Positions 1 through 7,399 of a stretch of DNA of 64,000 nucleotides are shown piece after piece. Below the pieces are notes generated by a model. That model saw nothing but the letters and a program-made list of their open reading frames with translations, had not been told where the DNA came from and did no database searches. The position numbers and the translations under genes are program-made. Every line of letters begins with the position of its first letter. Position 1 is the stretch's first letter. This DNA is from Haliea sp963974125 (GTDB lineage Bacteria; Pseudomonadota; Gammaproteobacteria; Pseudomonadales; Halieaceae): positions 1 through 64,000 of the forward strand of contig CAXBCH010000019.1 of the NCBI GenBank assembly GCA_963974125.1. Reading direction: 5' to 3'.

Positions 1-133
1 TCATCAACAGGGTTTAGTGAAAACCGGCCCATCCCCCGTTAAGTGGGTAGAGCCGCAGTATGTTGGTATTTTTGTTGGTAACTATTTCGGTATGGATTTT
101 TATCTAATTAAATCAACAGCTTACTTTCCATAA
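1..133. other. Possible element boundary next to tRNA-Ser; no recognised gene
   Basis: This stretch lies directly past the 3' end of tRNA-Ser and is visibly more AT-rich than the rest of the window. It carries two copies of GTTGGTA (62-68 and 74-80) separated by a short T-rich run, like the repeated arm-type sites often seen where tyrosine-recombinase elements sit at tRNA genes. A plus-strand frame is open from base 2 to a stop at 131-133, ending in Y-F-P, and could be the tail of a gene outside the window; I do not recognise it. No integrase is visible. The attachment-site reading is inference. Confidence 0.3.
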
Positions 134-221
134 TGGCGGTGAGGGAGAGATTCGAACTCTCGAACGGTTGCCCGTTACACACTTTCCAGGCGTGCGCCTT
201 CGACCACTCGGCCACCTCACC
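134..221 (-). tRNA. tRNA-Ser(GGA)
   Basis: An 88-nt type II tRNA read on the minus strand. The acceptor stem GGTGAGG pairs with CCTCACC, followed by discriminator G and an encoded CCA (134-136). The anticodon loop is CTGGAAA, giving anticodon GGA. The long variable arm (AACGGGCAACCGTT) is typical of tRNA-Ser, and the T-loop GTTCGAATC is intact. It reads UCC/UCU serine codons. Its 3' end faces the AT-rich flank at 1-133, the usual side for element integration at tRNA genes. Confidence 0.96.
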
Positions 222-226
222 GTAAG

Positions 227-266
227 GGCGCGGATCATACCACAACCATTTGCGGTTTCCAGTCCT
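227..266 (-). promoter_or_regulatory. Candidate promoter of tRNA-Ser
   Basis: On the minus strand a TATGAT -10 hexamer (234-239) is followed by a GC-rich discriminator (CCGCGCCC), typical of stringently controlled stable-RNA promoters. The best -35 match at 17-bp spacing is weak (CTGGAA). Transcription would start about 6 nt before the mature tRNA. Confidence 0.4.
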
Positions 267-313
267 CTGAAGGATTTACTGCAAGAACCGGGGACACCGG
301 GGCGGGGATGACT

Positions 314-793
314 TTACTGATCGCTCTCGCCCCGGAACTCGTTATCACCCATGACCCTGTTTTCAAAAATTCCCAGCACAACCACAATCACCAGCGCGAT
401 GCCTGTGATCAGCGCTGCCAGGACCAGATTGCCGGTGGCGCAAGCGACACCGATGGCGCCCGCAATCCAGATTGCGGCGCCAGTGGTAATGCCCTGGATC
501 GACCCCCGGCTCTGGATGATGCTGCCGGCACCGAGAAAGCCGATGCCGCCGATGACCCCCTCGACGATCCGTGTCGGATCTATGCGCGCGGAAGGGTCGC
601 CTACCGCGGTGGCAAACAGTATCTCGTAGCCGACCAGCATGAACCCCGCCGCGCCCAGGGAAACCAGCATGTGGGTGCGGAGCCCCGCGGGCCGCCTGCT
701 TATTTCCCGCTCCAGGCCGATCAGCGCGGCAAGCCCCGCGGCGGCCCCGAGCCTGATCAGCATGTCGGCCAGCGCCAGCTCGGATTCCAACAC
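314..793 (-). CDS. MgtC/SapB family membrane protein
   Basis: A 159-residue inner-membrane protein with about five hydrophobic segments and the MgtC hallmarks: the early GLERE motif (about residues 25-30), R-x-A-G-L-R-T-H, and a glycine-rich GGIGFLGAGSI segment near residue 82. Only the membrane domain typical of short MgtC/SapB proteins is present; the C-terminal ACT-like domain of virulence MgtC is absent. In Salmonella, MgtC inhibits the F-type ATPase and affects magnesium and phosphate physiology; the role of short homologues is poorly defined. The start is GTG (793-791), preceded by a strong GGGAGGA ribosome site. It stands alone between tRNA-Ser and queF. Confidence 0.85.
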   Translation of the reverse strand: MLESELALADMLIRLGAAAGLAALIGLEREISRRPAGLRTHMLVSLGAAGFMLVGYEILFATAVGDPSARIDPTRIVEGVIGGIGFLGAGSIIQSRGSIQGITTGAAIWIAGAIGVACATGNLVLAALITGIALVIVVVLGIFENRVMGDNEFRGESDQ

Positions 794-915
794 GATTTCC
801 TCCCACCCGAGAGTCGCGGCCTGCGCAGGCGCACCGACAACCCGGTGAATTCAGGACATGGATCCGGATTACAACACAATCGTCCCGGATTTTCAGTCCA
901 CCGGGGGCTGTTAAC

Positions 916-1734
916 CTACTGCCGCGCCAGGCGCAGCCAGGGTGGCTGGCCGCCGCCGCTGCTGCGGAAGGGATTGATGTCGAGGCCACCGCGCCGGGTG
1001 TAAAAGGCCTGCAGGTGCAGGAACTCGGGTTGGCAGCGCTGCTGAATGTCGCGGAAGATGCGCTCAACGCACTGTTCGTGAAACTCCTGGTGTTCGCGGT
1101 AGGCGAGGATATAGCTGAGCAGGGCGGCATGATCGAGGGCCGGCCCGCGGTAGTGCAGCCACAGGGTAGCCCAGTCGGGCTGGCCGGTGACGGGGCACAG
1201 AGAGCGCAGCAGGTGGCTGTAGAGCTGCTCTTCAACCACCCTGGCCGGGTCGCAGCGCAGCATGGCGGCCTCGGGTTCGCTTCGGGGCCAGCGGCCCGGG
1301 GCACTGTCGATGCACTCGCCGCTGGGCTGGCCCGGGGCAATTGCCGGGTCATCGGGGTCGAACACCGCCAGCGCGACCTGGCCCCCGGCCGCCGCACTGA
1401 CATCGCGGACAATGCAGGCGAGCACCGCGGTATCGTCGTCAAATACGGCGTTGTTGAGGGAGTTCAGGTACAGTTTGAAGGACTTGGACTCCACCAGGTT
1501 GGGCGTGCTGGCGGGGATGCTGAAGCGCCCGACCCGCACCTGGGCCTTGTCGTCGCTGTCCAGCCAGGACAGCTCATAGGCGTGCCAGATGTCCACCCCG
1601 TCGAAGGGCAACGGCTGGCGCAGACCGAGGGCGTCGCGGGCTTCGCGCCGGGGTATCGGGAACAGCAACTCCGGTGCGTAGTGGCCCACCACCGGCACCT
1701 GCCGTCCCAACAACAGGTCGTCCCTGTTCACCAC
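916..1734 (-). CDS. queF: NADPH-dependent 7-cyano-7-deazaguanine reductase QueF
   Basis: Cytosolic enzyme reducing preQ0 to preQ1 in queuosine biosynthesis. 272 residues, the long two-domain (YqcD-like) type close to the E. coli protein (282). The substrate/NADPH motif ESKSFKLYLNS lies in the N-terminal half. The C-terminal half has the catalytic cysteine and aspartate in SLC-P-V-T-G-QPDW (about residues 180-187) and the end RRGGLDINPFR. An in-frame stop just upstream (the TAG shared with the preceding permease gene) limits the start to one of two adjacent GTG codons at 1734 or 1731. It follows yadH by 6 bp; the same genes lie near one another in Pseudomonas aeruginosa (PA2806-PA2812). Confidence 0.95.
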   Translation of the reverse strand: MVNRDDLLLGRQVPVVGHYAPELLFPIPRREARDALGLRQPLPFDGVDIWHAYELSWLDSDDKAQVRVGRFSIPASTPNLVESKSFKLYLNSLNNAVFDDDTAVLACIVRDVSAAAGGQVALAVFDPDDPAIAPGQPSGECIDSAPGRWPRSEPEAAMLRCDPARVVEEQLYSHLLRSLCPVTGQPDWATLWLHYRGPALDHAALLSYILAYREHQEFHEQCVERIFRDIQQRCQPEFLHLQAFYTRRGGLDINPFRSSGGGQPPWLRLARQ

Positions 1735-1740
1735 CAGCGC

Positions 1741-2514
1741 CTACTGCCGCAGCCGCTTGCCGGTATTCAGCAGGTGCATGCTGTAGAACCAGGCGAGTGC
1801 GGTAAAGAAGGCGATCATGCCGAAGGCGAAACCCAGGCTGACATCGGATACGCCCAGGACCCCGTAACGGAAAGCGTTCACCACGTATACCAGCGGGTTC
1901 AGTTTGGACACGTTGGCCCAGAATTCCGGCAGCAGGTCCATGGAGTAAAACACGCCCCCGAGGTAGATCAGTGGCGTCAGCACGAAGGTCGGGATGATGG
2001 AGATGTCGTCGAAGTTGTTGGCGTAGACGGCGTTGATGAAGCCGGCCAGCGCGAACAGGATGGAGGTCATCAGCACGATCACCACTACCACGAAAAAACT
2101 GTGCATGTGCAGCTGGGTAAAGAACAGGGACACGATGGTAACAATAATGGCGACCAGCAGGCCCCGGCTCACCCCACCAATCACATAGCCCAGCAGGATG
2201 ATGTAGTTGGGCGTGGGCGACACCAGCAGCTCTTCCACGCTGTGATTGAATTTGGAGCCGAAAAAGGACGACACCACGTTGGAGTAGGAGTTGGTCACGA
2301 TCGCCATCATGATCAGGCCTGGCACCACAAACTGCATGTAGGTGAAACCGCCCATGTCGCCGATGCGGGAGCCGATCAGCGAACCGAAGATCACGAAGTA
2401 CAGGGACATGGTAATGGCTGACGGCAACAGGGTCTGGGTCCAGATCCGCAGGTAGCGCTTGATCTCCTTGCGCAGGATGGTCATCAGCGCGATGTACTGT
2501 TCTCGCAGGCTCAT
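1741..2514 (-). CDS. yadH: ABC-2 type transporter permease, YadH-like
   Basis: A 257-residue integral membrane protein with six predicted helices and the ABC-2 pattern, including F-x-G-S-L-I-G-S near residue 45 and the late segment L-x-P-L-I-Y-L-G-G-V-F-Y-S. Length and sequence match the YadH family (256 aa in E. coli), the membrane half of a putative exporter of unknown substrate. Its ATG overlaps the stop of the ATPase gene by 4 bp (ATGA), so the two are translationally coupled. The substrate cannot be read from sequence. Confidence 0.9.
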   Translation of the reverse strand: MSLREQYIALMTILRKEIKRYLRIWTQTLLPSAITMSLYFVIFGSLIGSRIGDMGGFTYMQFVVPGLIMMAIVTNSYSNVVSSFFGSKFNHSVEELLVSPTPNYIILLGYVIGGVSRGLLVAIIVTIVSLFFTQLHMHSFFVVVVIVLMTSILFALAGFINAVYANNFDDISIIPTFVLTPLIYLGGVFYSMDLLPEFWANVSKLNPLVYVVNAFRYGVLGVSDVSLGFAFGMIAFFTALAWFYSMHLLNTGKRLRQ

Positions 2515-3428
2515 GCCGCGCCCTCCACCAGGTTGACAAACATTTCTTCAAGCCGGTTGGCGCGGTTGCGCATGCTGCTGATGCGGATATTGGCCCGATT
2601 GAGTCCCGCGAAGACCTCGTTGATGTGCTGGCCCTTCTCGACTTCAATTTCCAGGGTATTGTCGTCCACGCGACGCACGCTGAAGCCATCGACAACTACC
2701 GATTCGGGCAATGCATCAACCGCATCAAAGATGAACACTTCCCGGTGCAGGCGCCGCAGCAAATCGCGGATCGACGTGTGCTCGACAATCTCGCCATGGT
2801 TGATGATGGCGATATTGCGGCACAGTGCTTCGGCCTCCTCCAGGTAGTGGGTAGTGAGGATGATGGTGGTGCCTTCGCGGTTGAGTTTCTTGAGGAAGTC
2901 CCACATGGAGCGGCGCATTTCGATGTCGACGCCGGCGGTGGGTTCGTCGAGGATCAGCAGCCGCGGCTGGTGCACCAGGGCCCGGGCGATCATCAGGCGC
3001 CGCTTCATCCCACCGGACATCATCCGCGAGGGCACGTCGCGCTTGTCCCACAGGCCCAGTTCCCGCAGGTACTTCTCGGCACGCTGCACCGCCAGTTCGC
3101 GGGGCATGCCGTAGTAACCGGCCTGGTTGACGACAATGTCAAAGGCCTTCTCGAACATGTTGAAGTTGAATTCCTGGGGCACGATACCGATGTTTTTCTT
3201 GGCGCCGGCGAAGTCGACGTCGATGTCGGTGCCGTACACCGCCACCCGGCCGCTGGTCTTGGACACCAGGGAACAAATGATGCCGATGGTGGTGGACTTG
3301 CCTGCCCCATTGGGTCCGAGCAGGGCGAAGAAATCGCCCTGCTGCACTTCCAGGCTAATGCCCTTGAGCGCCTTCAGGCCACTGCCGTATTCCTTGGTGA
3401 GATTTTCAATCGTCAGTGCTGGTATCAT
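2511..3428 (-). CDS. yadG: ABC transporter ATP-binding protein, YadG-like
   Basis: A 305-residue cytosolic ATPase partner of the YadH-like permease. It shows Walker A GPNGAGKST (about residues 38-46), a Q-loop (VPQEF), the signature MSGGMKRR, Walker B LLILDEPTAG and the switch TTHYLEEAE; a C-terminal extension of about 80 residues is usual for this family (308 aa in E. coli). I chose ATG 3428 (protein starts MIPALTIEN), preceded by GAGG, rather than an in-frame codon 15 residues upstream that lacks family similarity. The operon runs yadG-yadH-queF. Confidence 0.92.
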   Translation of the reverse strand: MIPALTIENLTKEYGSGLKALKGISLEVQQGDFFALLGPNGAGKSTTIGIICSLVSKTSGRVAVYGTDIDVDFAGAKKNIGIVPQEFNFNMFEKAFDIVVNQAGYYGMPRELAVQRAEKYLRELGLWDKRDVPSRMMSGGMKRRLMIARALVHQPRLLILDEPTAGVDIEMRRSMWDFLKKLNREGTTIILTTHYLEEAEALCRNIAIINHGEIVEHTSIRDLLRRLHREVFIFDAVDALPESVVVDGFSVRRVDDNTLEIEVEKGQHINEVFAGLNRANIRISSMRNRANRLEEMFVNLVEGAA

Positions 3429-3499
3429 GCAGCCTCGTTGCAACTACGGGAAAATGAAAGCCCGCTATTGTACCCGCAATCGACGTACCGAACGAGACA

Positions 3500-3877
3500 A
3501 TGGACGATATCCAATACCTGCAGTACTGCCGCGGACTGTGGCATGAATTCTCCCGCACCCTGGCCCGCCGCACCGCCACCCTCGACGAACAGGACCCGCT
3601 GCGGTTGTTGGCGGAGGAATTCCTGGCCCTGCCGGAGACAGATCTGTACGGCGATGGCACCGCCCTGGCCCTGCGCCTGTTCAGCCACCACCCGGAGTTC
3701 GCCCCCACCTTCCCCCGCACCCTGCTGTGGTTCCTGGGTGGAGACTGCCTGCACGTGATGACCGATGAGGAAATCGCCACGTTCCAGGCCCTGGACGAGG
3801 AGCGCCTGGCAGCGGCAGAGCGCGGTGCAACCTTCGACTATCGGGCCGAGGCGAGCGCGCGTCTGCAGCTGCCCTGA
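3500..3877 (+). CDS. PA2817-family hypothetical protein
   Basis: A 125-residue soluble acidic protein with no signal peptide or membrane segment. It contains F-L-G-G-D-C-L-H-x-M-T-D-E-E near residue 80 and resembles the uncharacterised Pseudomonas family typified by PA2817, which lies close to the same ABC transporter genes there. It is divergent from yadG with about 70 bp between starts. Function unknown; the family assignment is from memory of motifs and neighbourhood. Confidence 0.7.
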   Translation: MDDIQYLQYCRGLWHEFSRTLARRTATLDEQDPLRLLAEEFLALPETDLYGDGTALALRLFSHHPEFAPTFPRTLLWFLGGDCLHVMTDEEIATFQALDEERLAAAERGATFDYRAEASARLQLP

Positions 3878-3904
3878 TTTCGCGCAAAAAACTGGTCCCG
3901 GGTA

Positions 3905-3933
3905 TTGACGTACTTCGGCTCACTACCTAAAAT
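3905..3933 (+). promoter_or_regulatory. Sigma-70 promoter of the tRNA-Glu/tRNA-Gly cluster
   Basis: TTGACG (3905-3910), a 17-bp spacer and TAAAAT (3928-3933) form a near-consensus promoter about 27 bp ahead of tRNA-Glu. The next bases, GCGCGCC, are a GC-rich discriminator as expected for stringent control of stable RNA. Confidence 0.75.
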
Positions 3934-3959
3934 GCGCGCCTCTCGATTGAGACCTTTGC

Positions 3960-4035
3960 GTCCCCTTCGTCTAGTGGCCTAGGACACTGCCCTTTCACGG
4001 CGGTAACAGGGGTTCGAACCCCCTAGGGGACGCCA
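3960..4035 (+). tRNA. tRNA-Glu(TTC)
   Basis: A 76-nt tRNA. Acceptor GTCCCCT pairs with AGGGGAC; discriminator G and encoded CCA end at 4035. The anticodon loop CCTTTCACG gives TTC, and the T-loop GGTTCGAACCCC is intact. It is first in a small tRNA cluster behind a strong promoter and is followed 28 bp later by a broken tRNA-Gly copy. Confidence 0.97.
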
Positions 4036-4063
4036 CTCAATTGAGACAGCATTACACCGATCC

Positions 4064-4106
4064 GCGGGAATAGCTCAGTTGGTAGAGCGCAACCTTGCCA
4101 AGGTTG
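4064..4106 (+). pseudogene. Broken tRNA-Gly copy (5' half only)
   Basis: These 43 nt are identical to the first 43 nt of the intact tRNA-Gly(GCC) at 4170: acceptor 5' strand, D-arm and whole anticodon arm (CCTTGCCAAGG). After 4106 the sequence departs into a G-run and a GC palindrome (TCGCCGGTTCCGGCGA, about 4123-4138) that seems built from the T-arm bases of a tRNA-Gly. No TTCCCGC acceptor strand follows, so it cannot fold as a tRNA. It looks like a tandem duplicate damaged by rearrangement. Confidence 0.85.
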
Positions 4107-4169
4107 TGGGGGGGCGCCCAGCCTCGCCGGTTCCGGCGACCAGTGTTATAGTTGTTGCAGAGTCACAGT

Positions 4170-4245
4170 GCGGGAATAGCTCAGTTGGTAGAGCGCAACC
4201 TTGCCAAGGTTGAGGTCGCCGGTTCGAACCCGGTTTCCCGCTCCA
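4170..4245 (+). tRNA. tRNA-Gly(GCC)
   Basis: A 76-nt tRNA. Acceptor GCGGGAA pairs with TTCCCGC, discriminator T, encoded CCA. The anticodon arm AACCTTGCCAAGGTT gives GCC; the T-arm GCCGGTTCGAACCCGGT is intact. It follows the broken copy at 4064 by 63 bp and presumably shares the upstream promoter with tRNA-Glu. Confidence 0.97.
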
Positions 4246-4315
4246 TCCAAGGCTTCGATGTTCGAAGTGGATCGCCACCCCGGCCGTTTCCCGCTCCATT
4301 CTGCCCCCGCTCCAT
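4235..4315 (+). repeat. Repeated tRNA-Gly 3' ends
   Basis: The last bases of tRNA-Gly (GTTTCCCGCTCCAT, ending 4246) recur exactly at 4286-4299, and CGCTCCAT recurs a third time at 4308-4315, just before the pdxB stop. The second copy keeps the whole acceptor 3' strand plus CCA but no T-arm. Such trailing tRNA 3' ends are typical footprints of element integration at tRNA genes or of decayed tandem tRNA copies. Confidence 0.6.
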
Positions 4316-4318
4316 CTA

Positions 4319-5455
4319 TTAGCCCACCACCACCGCCCCCATCGCCCGTACCAGCGGCACCTGCTCCCTGTTGGTCACCCGCACCCTGCTGCCCGCCAGT
4401 TCCCGCCGCAGAGGGTAATCCTTGCGCAGCCGGTCAAAGGCCGCCCGGGCCCCGGCTTCCGGGGCACCCAGGACGGCCTCGCGCAGGCGCCGGTCATCCG
4501 CTGCCAGGTCGTAGCGGAGCAGGCACAGGTGGCGCAACAGGTCCGCACCCGCAAGCTCCGGTGGCAGCTCTACCAGAGGCGCTGGCGCACCCGCTGCGGG
4601 CTCTGCGGACGCCAGCTGCAGCTGCTCACGCAGCGCGTGTGCCAGCATTCCGGTGGCAGCCAGCTTGGCGTCGTGGCTGTAGCCCGCGATGTGCGGGGTA
4701 CCAAACCGTACACACTCCAGCAGCGTGGGCGACACCGTTGGTTCAAACTCCCACACATCCAGCACGCAGCGGGGCGCATGCGCCGCTTGCAGGCGCGCCA
4801 GCAAGGCATCATTGGCCAATACCGGCCCGCGGCTGGCATTGATCAACAGTTGTTCCCGCCCCAGAGTCGCCAGAGCCTCGGGCCCCAGCAGATGGTGGCT
4901 GGGCCAGGGGTCGGCGGTGGTCAGTGACGGGTGCAGCGACAGCACGTCACAGCCGAGGATCTCGTCCAGGCTCGCGGGCGCTGCAAGCGTGGCCTGATCC
5001 AGCCAGGGGTCGCAGTGGAGGCTGGCGATGCCCAGGGCTCGCAGGCGCCGCGCCAGCAGGCTGCCCACGTATCCCTGGCCAACAATGCCGACCCGGCCGC
5101 CGGCCAACAGGCACTCCAGGAAGTCGTCAACTGCGGCTATGGCCGCGAGCACGTATTCAATGACCGAGTTGGCATTGGCTCCCGGAGCGGCGGCAAAACC
5201 GATGCCCTTGCGCTGCAGCCAGGGAATGTCAATATGGTCCACACCTGCTGTGGCGGTGCCAACAAAGCGAACCGGGGTGCCCGCAAGCAGTTGCTCGTCA
5301 ACCCGGGTCACAGAGCGCACCAGCAGCACGTCAACCTCCGCCAGGTCCAGCGCCCGCAAACCGCGGCCTTCGACCGTGCGGACAGGGCCAAGATCACCGA
5401 AGCAGTCGTGCACGGCCGGTATATTGCGGTCCGCGAGGATGCGCAGCCCGCTCAA
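4319..5455 (-). CDS. pdxB: Erythronate-4-phosphate dehydrogenase PdxB
   Basis: Second step of DXP-dependent pyridoxal phosphate synthesis: oxidises 4-phosphoerythronate. 378 residues (about 378 in E. coli). D-isomer 2-hydroxyacid dehydrogenase fold with early A-D-R-N-I-P, T-A-T-A-G-V-D-H-I-D, the NAD Rossmann motif GIVGQGYVG (about residues 122-130), NASRGPV with the substrate arginine, and a C-terminal dimerisation domain. The start TTG 5455 overlaps the epmC stop by 4 bp (TTGA). pdxB-epmC adjacency is also seen in pseudomonads. Confidence 0.94.
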   Translation of the reverse strand: MSGLRILADRNIPAVHDCFGDLGPVRTVEGRGLRALDLAEVDVLLVRSVTRVDEQLLAGTPVRFVGTATAGVDHIDIPWLQRKGIGFAAAPGANANSVIEYVLAAIAAVDDFLECLLAGGRVGIVGQGYVGSLLARRLRALGIASLHCDPWLDQATLAAPASLDEILGCDVLSLHPSLTTADPWPSHHLLGPEALATLGREQLLINASRGPVLANDALLARLQAAHAPRCVLDVWEFEPTVSPTLLECVRFGTPHIAGYSHDAKLAATGMLAHALREQLQLASAEPAAGAPAPLVELPPELAGADLLRHLCLLRYDLAADDRRLREAVLGAPEAGARAAFDRLRKDYPLRRELAGSRVRVTNREQVPLVRAMGAVVVG

Positions 5456-6030
5456 GACAGGGCGCCCGGCGTGAAGAGCCCTGGCGTCAGACCGACAGTG
5501 TTCCCGAACTCCAGTTCCAAAGCGGTATAAAACTGCCGGGCGCGAGGCGGCAGGCCCTGGCGGGCCCGGCGCCGGGCCTCAATGCACACCGCCCGCTTGA
5601 AGGCGCTGTGATCTGCGGCTGCGCCGCCTTCTGCCGCCAGGTTGTCGGTGCTGACCCGAAAAGGGTAGCCACACGCAATGGCGAAGCACCACTCCAGCGC
5701 CTGTGGTGCCACCTCAACCGCCTCGAAAGCGGCCTGCTGCCCGGGATCGCGCCCTTCCGGCGCATACCAGTAGCCAAAATCCGGCAGCAGGCGTCGCTTC
5801 GGCCCGGCGATACACCAGTGCGCCACCTCGTGCAGGGCGCTGGCAAAGAAATCCTCCCGATACCAGAGCCGGTGGGGTTCGCCGGGGTTCGCCGCGGGCG
5901 CATAGAACGGCTCCCCGGCGCCACCACACAGCAGCGTATTCTCGGGGCCAAAAAAGCAGGCGGCGAATACACGCTGCAGGCGCAGCGCACTGAAGAGCTC
6001 AGACGTCGGGGCGGCTGCCAGCGGACCCAT
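5452..6030 (-). CDS. epmC: Elongation factor P hydroxylase EpmC
   Basis: A 192-residue YfcM-family protein that hydroxylates the modified lysine of EF-P. The metal-site motif LHEVAHW lies near residue 66 and is followed by D-F-G-Y-W-Y-x-P-E-G-R, both typical of the family. ATG 6030 sits 6 bp after the tusA stop. The enzymes adding the beta-lysine (EpmA, EpmB) are not in this window. It is translated ahead of pdxB with overlapping codons. Confidence 0.9.
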   Translation of the reverse strand: MGPLAAAPTSELFSALRLQRVFAACFFGPENTLLCGGAGEPFYAPAANPGEPHRLWYREDFFASALHEVAHWCIAGPKRRLLPDFGYWYAPEGRDPGQQAAFEAVEVAPQALEWCFAIACGYPFRVSTDNLAAEGGAAADHSAFKRAVCIEARRRARQGLPPRARQFYTALELEFGNTVGLTPGLFTPGALS

Positions 6031-6036
6031 CGGGAC

Positions 6037-6276
6037 CTACGCCCCCTTGCGCAGCAGGAACAGGATTTCCCCGCCCTCTTCCACCTGCTGCAGCAGATCG
6101 TGGCCGAGGAAGCTGCAGAACCTGGGAATATCGCGCAGGGTCGTGGGATCGGTGGCGATCACGCACAGGGTCTCGCCCGGGGCGATGTCGCGGATGCTGC
6201 CGTGCAGCAGCATTACCGGTTCCGGACAATAAAGGCCGGTGACATCGAGCTCATGGTCCGCGTCGAGGCGCATCAA
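6037..6276 (-). CDS. tusA: TusA-family sulfurtransferase
   Basis: A 79-residue soluble sulfur carrier. The catalytic cysteine is in GLYCPEPVM (about residue 17), with the downstream T-D-P-T-T-L-R-D-I-x-x-F-C pattern of TusA. TusA passes persulfide sulfur from IscS to tRNA 2-thiouridine synthesis and other thiolation routes. It overlaps the yheU stop by 4 bp (ATGA). Confidence 0.92.
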   Translation of the reverse strand: MMRLDADHELDVTGLYCPEPVMLLHGSIRDIAPGETLCVIATDPTTLRDIPRFCSFLGHDLLQQVEEGGEILFLLRKGA

Positions 6277-6527
6277 CCAATGGTCTCGCCCGCCAGCAGG
6301 GCCCGGGCAGCATCGCGGGACACCAGGTCCCAGCTCTCACTGTCGCTGTCGTAAAGCAGGCGCATGTCACCGCTGTCCAGCTGTCGTCGCAGATTGGCCA
6401 CCTTCTCTGCCAGGCTCAGCTCGCGGTCACCGTAGTCTGTGCCATCCCTGCTGGCAAACTCCTCCAGCAGGCCGGCCAGTGCGTCCGGTGCCAGCCGCGC
6501 CGGCGGAATCTCCAACAGACTGGCCAA
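6273..6527 (-). CDS. YheU/UPF0270 family protein
   Basis: An 84-residue protein matching YheU: I-P-x-x-x-L-x-P-x-A-L-x-x-L-L-E-E-F, then R-D-G-T-D-Y-G-x-x-E and K-V-x-x-L-x-x-Q-L. No membrane segment; function unknown. The start appears to be TTG 6527 with GGAG seven bases upstream. It begins 3 bp after the methyltransferase stop and overlaps tusA, so it belongs to the same minus-strand operon. Confidence 0.85.
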   Translation of the reverse strand: MASLLEIPPARLAPDALAGLLEEFASRDGTDYGDRELSLAEKVANLRRQLDSGDMRLLYDSDSESWDLVSRDAARALLAGETIG

Positions 6528-6530
6528 GAC

Positions 6531-7328
6531 TCACTCCGGTTTGATAAACCGGAGGGTCATCCGGTCGCTTTCGCCGATGGCTTCGAATTTGGCGCGATCC
6601 TGATCGCCACCACGAAGGGCCGGGGGCAGTGACCAGACGCCGTGAGGGTGATCCGCGGTGTCTTTCGGGTTGGCGTTGATCTCGCTGGAGGCGTCCAGGG
6701 TAAAGCCCGCCTTTTCGGCGGCCGCAATGACATGGGCTTCGGTCACATAACCGCTCTTGGCCATGGCCTCGACGTCATCCCCGGCCTGGGCCCGGTGCTG
6801 TACCAGGCCCAGCACACCACCCGGCTTGAGCGCGGTGTAGGCAGCCGCCAGGGTGCCATCGAGACTTCCCATCCCCATCCAGCTGTGCACATTGCGGAAA
6901 GCCACCACCAGATCGGCCGAGCCCGCCGGTGCCACTGTGGTCTCTGCTGGAGGTGCAAGCGCGGTCACCACAACCGGGCCATACAGCTCGTGGTTGCCGG
7001 CCAGCTTCTGCAGGAAGCCGCCGAGGGCGTTGCGGAAGTAGGGGCTGCCCGCCGCGTTGGGGCTGAAGTGGGCAGCGTAGAGCTTGCCGCTTTCCGCCAC
7101 CAGCGGCGCCAGTACCTCGGTGTACCAGCCACCACCGGGGGACAACTCAACCACGGTCATGCCTTCCTTGATACCAAAGAACTCCAGGGTTTCGCGCGGG
7201 TGGCGCGACGCATCCCGGGCCTTGTTCGTTTCGGCTCGCTGGGGGCCGTTGAGGGCGCTTTCCCAGTCGAGTTCAGCGTGCGCGGGCGCAATGGCCAGCG
7301 CCAGTAACAGTGCAACAGCATATTTCAT
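6531..7328 (-). CDS. Predicted exported class I SAM-dependent methyltransferase
   Basis: 265 residues. The first 18 form a clear Sec signal peptide (hydrophobic LALLLAL core, A-P-A-H-A cleavage site). The mature part is a Rossmann methyltransferase of the COG4798 type: motif I VVELSPGGGWYTEVLAP (about residues 59-75), an acidic post-I segment, D-L-V-V-A-F-R-N-V-H at motif IV and L-K-P-G-G-V-L-G at motif VI. The product would be periplasmic, where SAM is not known to be available; the substrate is unknown. Head of the yheU-tusA-epmC-pdxB gene run. Confidence 0.82.
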   Translation of the reverse strand: MKYAVALLLALAIAPAHAELDWESALNGPQRAETNKARDASRHPRETLEFFGIKEGMTVVELSPGGGWYTEVLAPLVAESGKLYAAHFSPNAAGSPYFRNALGGFLQKLAGNHELYGPVVVTALAPPAETTVAPAGSADLVVAFRNVHSWMGMGSLDGTLAAAYTALKPGGVLGLVQHRAQAGDDVEAMAKSGYVTEAHVIAAAEKAGFTLDASSEINANPKDTADHPHGVWSLPPALRGGDQDRAKFEAIGESDRMTLRFIKPE

Positions 7329-7399
7329 GGTGCTTTCCTTCTGCCTCGTGGGGTTGCGGGTTAATATACGGACTGTGGCAGTGAATGTGGAGTCCGATC

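Noticed and set aside
4075..4299. Short open frames across the tRNA-Gly region
   Set aside because: They translate tRNA and tRNA-derived repeats, a common false gene call.
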